Below, piece after piece: positions 53,442-64,000 of a stretch of 64,000 nucleotides of DNA. Position numbers and translations under genes: made by a program. Every line of letters starts with the position of its first letter. Position 1 is the first letter of the stretch. The notes under the pieces are model-generated. The model made no database searches. It was not told where the DNA came from and worked only from the letters and a program-made list of their open reading frames with translations. This stretch comes from Cellulomonas gelida (GTDB lineage: Bacteria > Actinomycetota > Actinomycetes > Actinomycetales > Cellulomonadaceae): NCBI RefSeq assembly GCF_006538725.1, contig NZ_BJLQ01000019.1, forward strand, positions 1 through 64,000. The letters are read 5' to 3'.

Positions 53442-53477
53442 GGCGTTCCGAGCCTGCCACACGGCCGACGACGAGCG

Positions 53478-54872
53478 TCAGGGGCGTCCCAGCAGGACCC
53501 GTGCCTCGGCGACGAGCAGGATCGACCCGGTCACGAGCACTCCCGCGCCCCGCTCGACCTCGGACTCCGCACGCTCGACCGCGAGCGCGACCGCCGCGTC
53601 GAGCCGCTCGACCACGTGCACGCGGTCCTCGCCGAACACCTCGACGGCGATCTGGCCGAGCTCGTCCGCGGGCATGGCGCGCGCGGTGCCCGCCTGCGTC
53701 ACGACGATCTCGGCCAGCTCGGGCTCGAGCACGGACAGGATGCCCTCGGGGTCCTTGTCGGCCATGACGCCGACGACGCCCACGAGCCGCTCGAACGCGA
53801 ACGCCTCGTCGAGCGAGGCGACCATGGCGGTCGCCCCCGCGGGGTTGTGCGCGCCGTCGACCAGGACGGTCGGGCTCGAGCGCACGACCTCGAGCCGGCC
53901 GGGCGAGCTCGCGTCGTCGAACGCAGCACCGACGACGTCGCCGTCGAGCGCCGCACCACCCGTGAGCAGCACCTCCACCGCGACGAGCGCGAGCAGCGCG
54001 TTCTGCGCCTGGAAGGCGCCGTGCAGCGGCATGAAGATGTCCGCGTACACGCCGCCCAGCCCCCGCAGGGTGAGGACCTGACCACCGACCGCGACCTGCC
54101 GGTCGACGACCGAGATGTCGACGCCCTCGCGCACGACCCGAGCACCGCGCTCCGCGGCGACCTGCAGGATCACGGCCTCGACGTCCTCGGACTGCTCCGC
54201 CAGGACCAGCGTCGCGCCGTCCTTGACGATGCCCGCCTTGACCGCGGCGATGTCGAGGACCGAGTCACCGAGCCACTGCTCGTGGTCCATGCCCACGGGC
54301 GTGATCACGGCGACGTCGCCGTCGGCGACGTTGGTGGCGTCCCACGAACCGCCCATGCCGACCTCGACCACGGCCACGTCGACGGGTGCGTCCGCGAAGG
54401 CGGCGAACGCCATCACGACGAAGACCTCGAAGAACGACAGCTGCGGCTCGCCCCGCTCGGCGGAGCGCGCGTCGACCATCTCGACGTAGGGCAGCACGTC
54501 GCGGTACGTGGCGACGAAGGTCGCGTCGTCGATGGGCTCGCCGTCGATGGCGATGCGCTCGTTGACGCGGGTCAGGTGCGGGCTCGTGAAGCGGCCCGTG
54601 CGCAGGCCGTGCTCGCGCAGCAGGCGCTCGACCATGCGGCTCGTCGACGTCTTGCCGTTGGTCCCGGTCAGGTGCACCACGCGGTACGCGCGCTGCGGGT
54701 CGCCGAGCAGCTCGCACACCTCGCGCACGCGGCGGTTCGACGGGTCGATCTCGTGCTCGGGCGTCCGGCGCAGGATCTCGCGGTACACCTCGTCGGCCTC
54801 GGCGCGGGCGGCCGCGTCACGCGTCGCCGCGCGGCGGTCGGCCTCGCGACGCTCGCGGTCGCGGGGGGTCAC
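53478..54872 (-). CDS. folC: Folylpolyglutamate synthase / dihydrofolate synthase
   Basis: 464 residues from GTG at 54872. It adds glutamate to folates and joins dihydropteroate to glutamate. The ATP-binding loop HLTGTNGKTSTSRMVERLL is near residue 70, GMGGSWDATNV near 165, and LVDGAHNPAG marks the C-terminal domain near 335. The frame stays open to ATG 54932, but codons there lose their G/C third positions. A short 16-codon reading frame in another phase ends in a GTGA overlap with this start. Confidence 0.93.
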   Translation of the reverse strand: MTPRDRERREADRRAATRDAAARAEADEVYREILRRTPEHEIDPSNRRVREVCELLGDPQRAYRVVHLTGTNGKTSTSRMVERLLREHGLRTGRFTSPHLTRVNERIAIDGEPIDDATFVATYRDVLPYVEMVDARSAERGEPQLSFFEVFVVMAFAAFADAPVDVAVVEVGMGGSWDATNVADGDVAVITPVGMDHEQWLGDSVLDIAAVKAGIVKDGATLVLAEQSEDVEAVILQVAAERGARVVREGVDISVVDRQVAVGGQVLTLRGLGGVYADIFMPLHGAFQAQNALLALVAVEVLLTGGAALDGDVVGAAFDDASSPGRLEVVRSSPTVLVDGAHNPAGATAMVASLDEAFAFERLVGVVGVMADKDPEGILSVLEPELAEIVVTQAGTARAMPADELGQIAVEVFGEDRVHVVERLDAAVALAVERAESEVERGAGVLVTGSILLVAEARVLLGRP

Positions 54873-54919
54873 CGGACGACCTCGACGACGAGGACAGCGG
54901 GGTTGGTCATGAGCGCCAT
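54869..54919 (-). other. Possible 16-codon upstream ORF coupled to folC
   Basis: ATG at 54919 opens MALMTNPAVLVVEVVR and its TGA overlaps the folC GTG (GTGA). Unlike the folC frame in this stretch, its codons keep G or C at nearly every third position, as translated DNA does here. It could be a leader peptide. Coding is not proven. Confidence 0.25.
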
Positions 54920-54944
54920 TGTGCCGTGCCACGCCCGCGGGCCC

Positions 54945-54988
54945 GACCTCGGACGCGCCTGACCTCGGACGCGCCTGACCTCGGACGG
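54945..54988. repeat. 16-base tandem repeat between folC and the beta-helix gene
   Basis: GACCTCGGACGCGCCT occurs at 54945-54960 and 54961-54976, with a 12-base partial copy at 54977-54988. It lies in the divergent promoter region, 35-80 bases before the secreted protein's ATG. Confidence 0.7.
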
Positions 54989-55023
54989 TGTCCCGCCAGG
55001 CGCCGGGCCGCTACGTTCTGCGC

Positions 55024-56142
55024 ATGCCGCCTCGCCCCCGCCCGCGCCGCACGGCCCGCCTCGCGTCCGTCGCGGCCCTCGCGCTCGGGCTCGCCGCGCT
55101 CGCCGCCGCTCCGTCCGGCGCTGCCTCTCCGTCTGGCGCTGCCTCTCCGTCTGGCGCTGCCTCGTCGGGCGCCGTCGCCGCCGGTGCGCCCGTCACCGCC
55201 GCCACGGTGAAGATCGTCGGGAACGGCACGGCGCGCTCGTGCACCCCGACCGCGCTGGCCAAGGCCGTGCGCTCGGGCGGCACGATCCGGTTCCGGTGCG
55301 GGCCGACGAAGGTCGCGATCTCGCTCGACCGCACGCTCTACACGTGCAACACCACCACCTGCCGGCACCCGTGGGAGGACCCGAGCGCGCGCGTCGTCGC
55401 CGCGGTCGTGATCGACGGGGGCGACAAGGTGATCCTGTCCGGCGCGGGCAAGCGCGGGATCTTCTACGCCAACACGTGCGAGGAGTCGTTGGGCTGGCTC
55501 GACGCCCACTGCGACACCCAGACCACGCCGCACGTGACGTTCAAGAACATCGTGCTGAAGAACGGCAACGCGACCAAGGGTCCCGCGCGCTTCGACTCGG
55601 TGGGCGGCGGGGGCGGCGGCGGCGCGATCGCGATGCGCGGCGGTCGGCTCACGGTCCAGGACGCGCAGCTGCGCGACAACCGCTGCATGACCAGGCACTC
55701 CGACGCGGGCGGCGGCGCCATCCGCGTCGTGGGCCAGCGGGCGACCGCGCGGATCGTCCGCTCGACGTTCGAACGCAACCGGTGCGCCAACGGCGGAGCG
55801 ATCTCGTCGCTGCAGGCGCCGCTGCTGGTGCGCGGGTCGACTCTCGTCGAGAACACCGCCACCGGGTCGGGTGCGAGCTCCGGGCAGGGCGGCAACGGCG
55901 GCGCGATCTACTTCGACGGGACCGCGCAGGACGTCACGGTCGAGAGCTCGACCATCCAGCGCAACGCCGCCCCCGAGGGCGGACCCGGCGTGTTCTACGT
56001 GAGCAACGACCGCACCGGAACCCTGACGATCACGGGGTCCACAGTCACCAGGAACACCGGCGCGAGCTTCTGGACGGGGTCCACGCGCAGCATCTTCTTC
56101 CTCGGCAAGGCGTTCGTCCGGTCCGGCTCGACGATCACCTGA
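55024..56142 (+). CDS. Secreted right-handed beta-helix protein
   Basis: 372 residues from ATG at 55024. The signal peptide holds an expanded PSGAAS repeat (AAAPSGAASPSGAASPSGAAS). The mature part has repeated Asn-ladder and Gly-rich coils typical of parallel beta-helix proteins (GGGGGGGAIAMRGGRLTVQDAQ, RNRCANGGAISSL, GNGGAIYFDG), with several Cys in the first 130 residues. Enzymes and adhesins share this fold, but no catalytic signature of a polysaccharide lyase is visible. It probably acts outside the cell. It separates ileS from folC, two genes often nearer together. Confidence 0.8.
   Translation: MPPRPRPRRTARLASVAALALGLAALAAAPSGAASPSGAASPSGAASSGAVAAGAPVTAATVKIVGNGTARSCTPTALAKAVRSGGTIRFRCGPTKVAISLDRTLYTCNTTTCRHPWEDPSARVVAAVVIDGGDKVILSGAGKRGIFYANTCEESLGWLDAHCDTQTTPHVTFKNIVLKNGNATKGPARFDSVGGGGGGGAIAMRGGRLTVQDAQLRDNRCMTRHSDAGGGAIRVVGQRATARIVRSTFERNRCANGGAISSLQAPLLVRGSTLVENTATGSGASSGQGGNGGAIYFDGTAQDVTVESSTIQRNAAPEGGPGVFYVSNDRTGTLTITGSTVTRNTGASFWTGSTRSIFFLGKAFVRSGSTIT
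55110..55163 (+). repeat. 18-base tandem repeat in the beta-helix signal peptide
   Basis: TCCGTCTGGCGCTGCCTC occurs three times (55110, one mismatch; 55128; 55146), encoding PSGAAS units. A slippage-type coding repeat. Confidence 0.8.
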
Positions 56143-56144
56143 CG

Positions 56145-56188
56145 CGCCGCGGGCGGCCCCGACCGGGAGGTCCGGACCGCCCGCGGCG
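56145..56188. terminator. Bidirectional terminator-like hairpin
   Basis: CGCCGCGGGCGG (56145-56156) pairs perfectly with CCGCCCGCGGCG (56177-56188), a 12-bp stem, in the gap between the convergent beta-helix gene and ileS stops. Confidence 0.7.
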
Positions 56189-56202
56189 TCGTTCGCGAAG
56201 CG

Positions 56203-59502
<3,300 letters not shown>

Positions 59503-59700
59503 CGCGGTGTCTCCTGTGGTCGGCACGTGCTGGTTGGCGCAGGTGCGTGCGTCGCGTCGGCTGCGAGGACGATCGCCCGGACCGGCCGGGCCACCGCGGT
59601 ACCACCTCACTTGCCGGCTCGTCGTCCTCGCCGGGGATCCGGCGGCGACGGCGCGTCGACCACTCGTGACGGCTGTGACGGGCCTACCCGTCCGGTTCTA
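59503..59700 (-). promoter_or_regulatory. T-box leader of ileS
   Basis: On the minus strand AGGTGGTACCGCGGTGG (59591-59607) is the T-box sequence, containing the UGGU that binds the tRNA acceptor end. Upstream, a hairpin CGCCGG-ATCC-CCGGCG (59629-59644) carries an AUC triplet in its loop. The leader is short, as in actinobacterial ileS T-boxes of the short-stem-I type that act on translation. The SD AGGAG is at 59511-59515. ACCGCGGTG of the T-box region is complementary to the CACCGCGGT covering the start codon. Confidence 0.8.
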
Positions 59701-59823
59701 GTGAGGCCGCCGCGCGAGCGTGGCGACCCGTTCTTCCGGAGGCTCCCCGGTGATGGCCGGATCGGTGCCTGTCCGCCCAGGGTAGCCCAGGGGCGCCCGC
59801 GCTCGTACGGCATAGTCCTGCGC

Positions 59824-60504
59824 GTGACCACCCACGCGGCCCCCGGACCGGCAGCCCCCCTCGTGCTCCTCGACCTCGACGGGACGCTCAGCGAGTCCGC
59901 ACCGGGCATCACCGCGAGCGTCGAGGCGGCGTACCGTGCGCTGCGCCTCCCCGTGCCCGCGCCGGCCGAGCTGCTCTCGTTCGTCGGCCCGCCGCTGCGG
60001 GACGGCTTCCGCGCGCACGGCGTGCCCGACGACCTCGTCGGCGCCGCGGTCACCGCGTACCGCAGCCACTACGACGCCGGCGCCCTGCGTGACACGCGGG
60101 CCTACCCCCGCGTGCTGGACGCCCTGCGTACCCTGCGCGCCGCCGGGTGCACGCTGCTCGTCGCGACGTCCAAGCAGCAGGTACGCGCCGAACCCGTGTG
60201 CGCCTACCTGGGCATCGACGCGCTCGTGGACGGCGTGTTCGGGGCCCCGCCCGACGAGGTGCCGAGCAGCAAGGCGCTCGTGATCGCCTCCGCGCTGGCG
60301 AGCGTGCCCGGCCACGGACCCGCGATCATGGTCGGCGACCGCAGCCACGACGTCGTCGGCGCGCACCTGCAGGGTCTTGCGTGCCTCGGCGTCACGTGGG
60401 GCTACGCCGAGCCGGGCGAGCTCGCGGACGCGGACGCGCTGGTCGACGACCCCGCGGACCTGGCCCGCGCCGCGCTCGACCTGCTCGCGCGCGTGGCCTG
60501 CTGA
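59824..60504 (+). CDS. HAD-superfamily phosphatase (Gph-like)
   Basis: 226 residues, GTG at 59824. The nucleophile motif DLDGTLSESAPG, the cap, the Lys of the third motif (VPSSKALVIASAL) and the GDRSHDVVGA acidic motif are all intact. Relatives dephosphorylate phosphoglycolate, nucleotides or sugar phosphates; none can be named. It is a relative of the HAD gene 1.9 kb downstream (FVGPPL versus FIGPPI). It diverges from the ileS leader. Confidence 0.92.
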   Translation: MTTHAAPGPAAPLVLLDLDGTLSESAPGITASVEAAYRALRLPVPAPAELLSFVGPPLRDGFRAHGVPDDLVGAAVTAYRSHYDAGALRDTRAYPRVLDALRTLRAAGCTLLVATSKQQVRAEPVCAYLGIDALVDGVFGAPPDEVPSSKALVIASALASVPGHGPAIMVGDRSHDVVGAHLQGLACLGVTWGYAEPGELADADALVDDPADLARAALDLLARVAC

Positions 60505-60530
60505 GCACGACACCGCCCGAGCGCGGTGCG

Positions 60531-61541
60531 TCACTCGAGCGCGGCGGCGACCAGCCCGCCGGGGCCCAGGTGAGCCGTGAGATCGCCGAGCGCCGCGACC
60601 CGCAGTGCGGAGGGCCGCGCCGGGTCCAGCGCGGTGCCGGCCGCCGCAGCGACGTCGTGCAGAGCGCGCACGCACCGGGCGTAGGCGAGCCGGTCGTCGT
60701 CGATGTCGACGCGTCCGTACCCCGTGAAGAACGCCGCCGCCTGCTCGACCGTGACCGGCTCGTGCGGCAGCACGCCGCCCAGGACGAAGATCAGGTCGTG
60801 CTCCGGGGGTGCCACGCACGCGTGCTCCCAGTCGAGCAGCGCGACGTCGCGCCGACCGGTCGCGACCACGTGCCCCACGTGGGCGTCGGCGTGGGTCACG
60901 ACGAGCGGGAGGTCGCGGCCGTGCTCGCGCAGCCGGAGGCCCACGCGCGCCGCGCGAGCACGCACCGCCGCGAGCCACGGCCCCGCCGCGACCCACGCGT
61001 CGGCGGTCGCGGCCGCGACCGCGTCGGGTCCGCCGTCGAGCGTGCGGCTCACCTCGACGTCGACCAGCAGCGTCCGTGCGACGGGTGCCGTCGGGTCGAA
61101 CGACTCGCGCGCCAGCCCCGGCACGCTCGTCGGGTCGAGCGCGTGCAGCCGCGCGACGAGGCGACCGAACGCGGTCCACTGCACGGGCGTGAGCGGGACG
61201 TCGCGGCCCGTGGGTCCGTCCAGCCAGGGTTCGACCGACAGGTGCCCGCCGTCGTGGTCCGTGGCGGTCGCGCCGCCGCGCGTGAGCAGCGGTGGGGCGA
61301 GCGTGGCCGGGGCCGCGGGCACGTCCTGCGGGCGCTGCGGGATCGAGCGCGCGAACGCGAGAGCGACCTGGGCCGCGGGCGTCGTCGCCGACGTCCACCG
61401 CACCGCGTAGCGGCACGTGCCCGCGGTCGCGCGCCACAGCCGGGTGGTGGCGTGCGAGGTCACGGGCTCGAGGCTCTCGACGTCGAGGCCGAAGTCGTCG
61501 CGCACGCGGTCGCGGACGGCGGTGGTCGTCACGTCCCGCAC
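60531..61541 (-). CDS. Aminoglycoside-phosphotransferase-fold kinase
   Basis: 336 residues from GTG at 61541; a GTG three codons in is also possible. The APH/choline-kinase core is present: catalytic HADAHVGH in VVTHADAHVGHVV and the metal-binding DWEHA in LLDWEHACVAPPEHDL. The N-terminal lobe is less conserved, with TRGGATATDHDGGHLSVEPWL near residue 100. It may phosphorylate a small molecule, and resistance function is not shown. It lies tail-to-tail between two HAD phosphatase genes. Confidence 0.85.
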   Translation of the reverse strand: MRDVTTTAVRDRVRDDFGLDVESLEPVTSHATTRLWRATAGTCRYAVRWTSATTPAAQVALAFARSIPQRPQDVPAAPATLAPPLLTRGGATATDHDGGHLSVEPWLDGPTGRDVPLTPVQWTAFGRLVARLHALDPTSVPGLARESFDPTAPVARTLLVDVEVSRTLDGGPDAVAAATADAWVAAGPWLAAVRARAARVGLRLREHGRDLPLVVTHADAHVGHVVATGRRDVALLDWEHACVAPPEHDLIFVLGGVLPHEPVTVEQAAAFFTGYGRVDIDDDRLAYARCVRALHDVAAAAGTALDPARPSALRVAALGDLTAHLGPGGLVAAALE

Positions 61542-61642
61542 GCTAGGCAGCGGGTGTTGCGACGACGTTGCCACCACGTGCCCATCGCGACACATCAGCC
61601 TCACGGCCGGCCCGCTCGACGAGCGGATCGGCCGCCGTCCTG

Positions 61643-61705
61643 CGGACAGGGTCACAGCCGGACAGGGTCACAGCCGGACAGGGTGACCTGCGGACAGGTG
61701 GCAGG
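61643..61705. repeat. 16-base tandem repeat upstream of the second HAD gene
   Basis: Four units of CGGACAGGGTCACAGC-like sequence (61643, 61659, 61675, 61691), with a perfect 16-base period and the last two units diverged, lie directly before the HAD gene start, over the place expected for its promoter and SD. Confidence 0.8.
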
Positions 61706-61713
61706 ATCTGCGG

Positions 61714-62373
61714 GTGACTGCTGCCGTGCTGCTGGACCTCGACGGGACGCTCATCGACTCCGGGGACGGGGTGGTCGACTCCCTGTGCGCGGGGTTCCGC
61801 GGCGCCGGACTGGTCCCGCCCGACGACGCGGTGCTGCGCTCCTTCATCGGCCCGCCGATCCACGACTCCGCGCGGCGCGTGGGCGTCCCGCCCGAGCTGC
61901 ACGACGAGGTCGTCGCCGGCTACCAGCGCGCGTTCGCCGAGCGCGGGAACCTCATGGCCCACGTGTTCGACGGCGTGCCGCAGGCGCTGGCCGGGCTGCG
62001 TGCCGCCGGGGCGCGGCTCGTCGTCGCGACCGCCAAGCCGCACACGTTCGCGGTCCCGGTCCTGGAGCACCTGGGCCTGGCTCCGCTGCTGGACGGCGTG
62101 TTCGGCGCACCCGACGACGAGAGCGAGACCAAGGGCCAGATCATCGCGCGGGCCGTGGCGTCGCTCGGGCCGGACGTGCGTGCCGTGATGGTGGGCGACC
62201 GCGAGCACGACGTCGAGGGCGCCCGGGAGAACGGCCTGCCCTGCGTCGGCGTGCTGTGGGGCTTCGGCGACCGCGCCGAGCTCGAGGGCGCGGGCGCGCG
62301 GGCGGTCGTGGACTCCCCCGCCGCTCTCGTCGTCGCGGTGGGCGAGCTCGTGGGGCTCAGGCCGACGGCGTGA
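61714..62373 (+). CDS. HAD-superfamily phosphatase (second copy)
   Basis: 219 residues, GTG start. Motifs LLDLDGTLIDSGDG, cap FIGPPI, the Lys motif ETKGQIIARA and GDREHDVEGA are complete, so it should be active. Similar to the HAD protein encoded at 59824. The substrate is unknown. Its 3' end overlaps the convergent phosphoribosyltransferase by 17 bases. Confidence 0.92.
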   Translation: MTAAVLLDLDGTLIDSGDGVVDSLCAGFRGAGLVPPDDAVLRSFIGPPIHDSARRVGVPPELHDEVVAGYQRAFAERGNLMAHVFDGVPQALAGLRAAGARLVVATAKPHTFAVPVLEHLGLAPLLDGVFGAPDDESETKGQIIARAVASLGPDVRAVMVGDREHDVEGARENGLPCVGVLWGFGDRAELEGAGARAVVDSPAALVVAVGELVGLRPTA

Positions 62374-62869
62374 CGGGGTCGAGCGCCGACCAGGGGAACG
62401 TGATCCACCGGTCGGTGCGCCGCCACACGTAGTCGGGGTCGATCACCGAGCGCGGCTTGGCGTACAGCACGGCCGTGCGTGCCTCGTCGCAGTGCTCGGC
62501 GATCAGCCGCTGCACGAGCGCGAGCGTCTCGCCGGTGTCCGCGACGTCGTCGACCACGAGCGCGCGCGTCCCGCGCAGCGCGGACGTGTCGAGCAGCGGA
62601 GGCAGCACCGCCGGTTCGGGCAGGCGCGAGTCGACGCCCGTGTAGAACTCGACGTTGAGGGTGCCGACGGCCTTGGTGCCCAGCGCGTACGCGATCGCGC
62701 CGCCGGGTGGCAGACCACCGCGCGCGACGGCCACCACGACGTCGGGCGCGAAGCCCGAGTCGACGACCGCCTGCGCGATCTCGCGCGACGCGCGTCCGAA
62801 CGTCTCCCAGTCCAGGACCTCGCGGTCGCTCGGGAGCTGCTGCCCCTCGCCCGCCTCCGTCGTCGCCAT
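62357..62869 (-). CDS. Phosphoribosyltransferase
   Basis: 170 residues from ATG at 62869. The PRPP-binding motif is ALVVDDVADTGETL near residue 105, and VVAVARGGLPPGGAIAYALG precedes it, both typical of the hypoxanthine-guanine/xanthine type. Substrate is a purine or similar base by analogy. It runs head-to-head with the MerR gene and tail-to-tail with the HAD gene. Confidence 0.9.
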   Translation of the reverse strand: MATTEAGEGQQLPSDREVLDWETFGRASREIAQAVVDSGFAPDVVVAVARGGLPPGGAIAYALGTKAVGTLNVEFYTGVDSRLPEPAVLPPLLDTSALRGTRALVVDDVADTGETLALVQRLIAEHCDEARTAVLYAKPRSVIDPDYVWRRTDRWITFPWSALDPVTPSA

Positions 62870-62919
62870 CCGCGCATCATCCCCCGGCGTGCGGCTCGGG
62901 CACACCTCGCTGCCTCGCC

Positions 62920-62950
62920 TTGCCGTTGACGCGACGTCAACTTCTACCGT
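62920..62950 (+). promoter_or_regulatory. MerR-type promoter with 19-base spacer and inverted repeat
   Basis: A -35 TTGCCG (62920-62925) and a -10 TACCGT (62945-62950) are separated by 19 bases. Inside the spacer lies the perfect 7-bp inverted repeat GTTGACG-CGA-CGTCAAC (62925-62941). This is the classic MerR layout; the TipA-like product probably binds it and autoregulates. Confidence 0.65.
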
Positions 62951-63021
62951 GGGTCACGACCGCACGACATCGAGACGACGTCCGCACGACGACCGGACGG
63001 CGTCCGTACGAAGGAGGAGCG

Positions 63022-63774
63022 ATGGAGGCGTCCATCCAGGAGGTCGCGCGCCTCGCGGGCACCACGAGCCGCACGCTGCGTCACTACGACGCGGTCGGGC
63101 TGCTGCCGCCGAGCCGTGTCACCGCAGGGGGCTACCGCTGGTACGACGACGCCGCGCTCGTCCGGCTGCAACGCATCCTGCTCCTGCGGGAGCTGGGCCT
63201 GGGGCTCGCCGAGATCGGCCGGGTCCTGGACCGCGAGCAGGACGAGGTCGTCGCGCTGCGGCGCCACCTCGCCTGGCTGCGCGACGAGCAGCGCCGGCTG
63301 GAGCGACTCGTCGCCTCGGTCGAGCGGACGATCACCGCACGAGAAGAAGGAGGGCCTGTGATGGCCGAGGAGATGTTCGACGGGTTCGACCACACGCAGT
63401 ACAAGGACGAGGTCGAGCAGCGCTGGGGTGCCGACGCGTACGCGACCTCGGACGCGTGGTGGCGAGGGATGCCCGACGACGAGAAGACGGGCTGGCAGGC
63501 GCGCACCGCCCAGCTCGCCGCGGACTGGGCCGCGGCCGCCGCGGCGGGCACCGACCCGGCGTCCGACGAGGCGCACGCGCTCGCCGCTCGCCACGTCGCG
63601 TGGCTCACGTCCGTGCCCGGCACGCCCGGTCACGGCACGGGCGCCCCGGTCGACTACGTGCTGGGTCTGGCCGAGCTCTACGTGGCCGACGAGCGCTTCG
63701 GCGCGAGCTACGGCGGGCCGCAGGGCGCCGCGTTCGTCCGCGCAGCGCTGCAGGCCTGGGCCGCGTCGCGCTGA
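63022..63774 (+). CDS. TipA-like MerR regulator with drug-binding (TipAS) domain
   Basis: 250 residues from ATG at 63022, with AAGGAGGA upstream. A MerR helix-turn-helix (IQEVARLAGTTSRTLRHYDAVGLLPPSR) and coiled coil form residues 1-110. The C-terminal TipAS domain (MFDGFDHTQYKDEVEQRWGADA) binds thiopeptide and other antibiotics in relatives. As in Streptomyces tipA, a second ribosome-binding site (AAGGAGGG, 63347-63354) precedes an in-frame GTG/ATG at 63358/63361, so a 137-residue TipAS-only form could be made. Confidence 0.92.
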   Translation: MEASIQEVARLAGTTSRTLRHYDAVGLLPPSRVTAGGYRWYDDAALVRLQRILLLRELGLGLAEIGRVLDREQDEVVALRRHLAWLRDEQRRLERLVASVERTITAREEGGPVMAEEMFDGFDHTQYKDEVEQRWGADAYATSDAWWRGMPDDEKTGWQARTAQLAADWAAAAAAGTDPASDEAHALAARHVAWLTSVPGTPGHGTGAPVDYVLGLAELYVADERFGASYGGPQGAAFVRAALQAWAASR

Positions 63775-63798
63775 CCGCTCCGCCGCGCGTCTCGGGTG

Positions 63799-64000
63799 CT
63801 ACGGCGTGCGCAGGGTGGCCTGCCAGTCGTCGTACAGCTCGGCGAACCGGCCTCCCCCCGTCGCGAGGTCCGCCGGGGCGCCGTCCTCGACGACGCGCCC
63901 GCCGTCGACGACGAGCACCCGGTCCGAGCCCATGACGGTCGACAACCGGTGCGCGATGACCACGGCCGTGCGGCCCGCGAGCAGCGTGCGCAGGCCGCGC
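63799..64000 (-). CDS. ABC transporter ATP-binding protein, C-terminal end (partial)
   Basis: Only the last 66 residues are in the window. They contain the H-loop TAVVIAHRLSTV, then DRVLVVDGGRVVEDGAPADL, typical of fused membrane-ATPase exporters of the multidrug type. The stop is at 63799. The 5' part is beyond the window edge, so the family branch and partners cannot be told. Confidence 0.85.
   Translation of the reverse strand, partial: RGLRTLLAGRTAVVIAHRLSTVMGSDRVLVVDGGRVVEDGAPADLATGGGRFAELYDDWQATLRTP

Noticed and set aside
54873-54932. Longer folC start at ATG 54932
   Set aside because: Codon third positions lose the G/C pattern and the segment does not resemble FolC; GTG 54872 is better supported.

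Overview
This 64 kb window is chromosomal DNA from a very high-GC Gram-positive actinobacterium. Codon third positions are almost all G or C, and GTG starts and 1- or 4-base start/stop overlaps are common. The gene order matches the conserved actinobacterial translation, isoprenoid, SRP and cell-wall neighbourhoods. A secreted family-3 pectate lyase with a carbohydrate-binding module, a FliA/WhiG-type sigma factor and DhaKLM make a cellulose- or soil-associated Micrococcales member (Cellulomonas-like) the best guess. That placement is inferred, not proven.

Layout. 1-5.1 kb: rimP-nusA-ylxR-infB (minus). 5.2-10.1 kb: a lipoprotein gene, proS, an Fpg/Nei glycosylase and a GNAT enzyme. 10.2-17.4 kb: the MEP-pathway and intramembrane-protease cluster dxr, RIP protease, ispG, with a DivIVA-repeat gene, rlmN and an inserted FAD oxidoreductase. 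17.4-21.6 kb: rpsB-tsf-pyrH-frr-cdsA. 22-28.4 kb: an M23 peptidase, a sigma factor, xerC, dprA, comM, yraN and DUF2469. 28.4-33.2 kb: rnhB-lepB-rplS-trmD-rimM-KH protein-rpsP. 33.3-41.6 kb: a membrane protein, an amidohydrolase, ffh, glnD, glnK, amtB and ftsY. 41.8-47.3 kb: the pectate lyase, a small membrane protein and smc. 47.4-54.9 kb: ndk, DUF4233, an MFS pump and its TetR regulator, dhaMLK and folC. 55-59.7 kb: a secreted beta-helix protein and ileS with a T-box leader. 59.8-64 kb: two HAD phosphatases around an APH-like kinase, a phosphoribosyltransferase, a TipA-like MerR regulator and the end of an ABC exporter.

Most of the window is conserved housekeeping. The accessory signal is in single-gene or cassette insertions: the FAD oxidoreductase between the RIP protease and dxr, the pectate lyase between smc and ftsY, and dhaKLM plus tetR-MFS between folC and DUF4233-ndk. 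The rest is in regulatory DNA. The clearest elements are a GlnR-type box before amtB-glnK-glnD, a T-box leader before ileS, a MerR-type 19-bp-spacer promoter before tipA with an internal second start, perfect inverted repeats before dhaK and at tetR, and several short tandem repeats in promoters or signal-peptide codons. I found no CRISPR array, prophage, insertion sequence, rRNA or tRNA, and nothing that clearly amounts to an undescribed multi-gene system.
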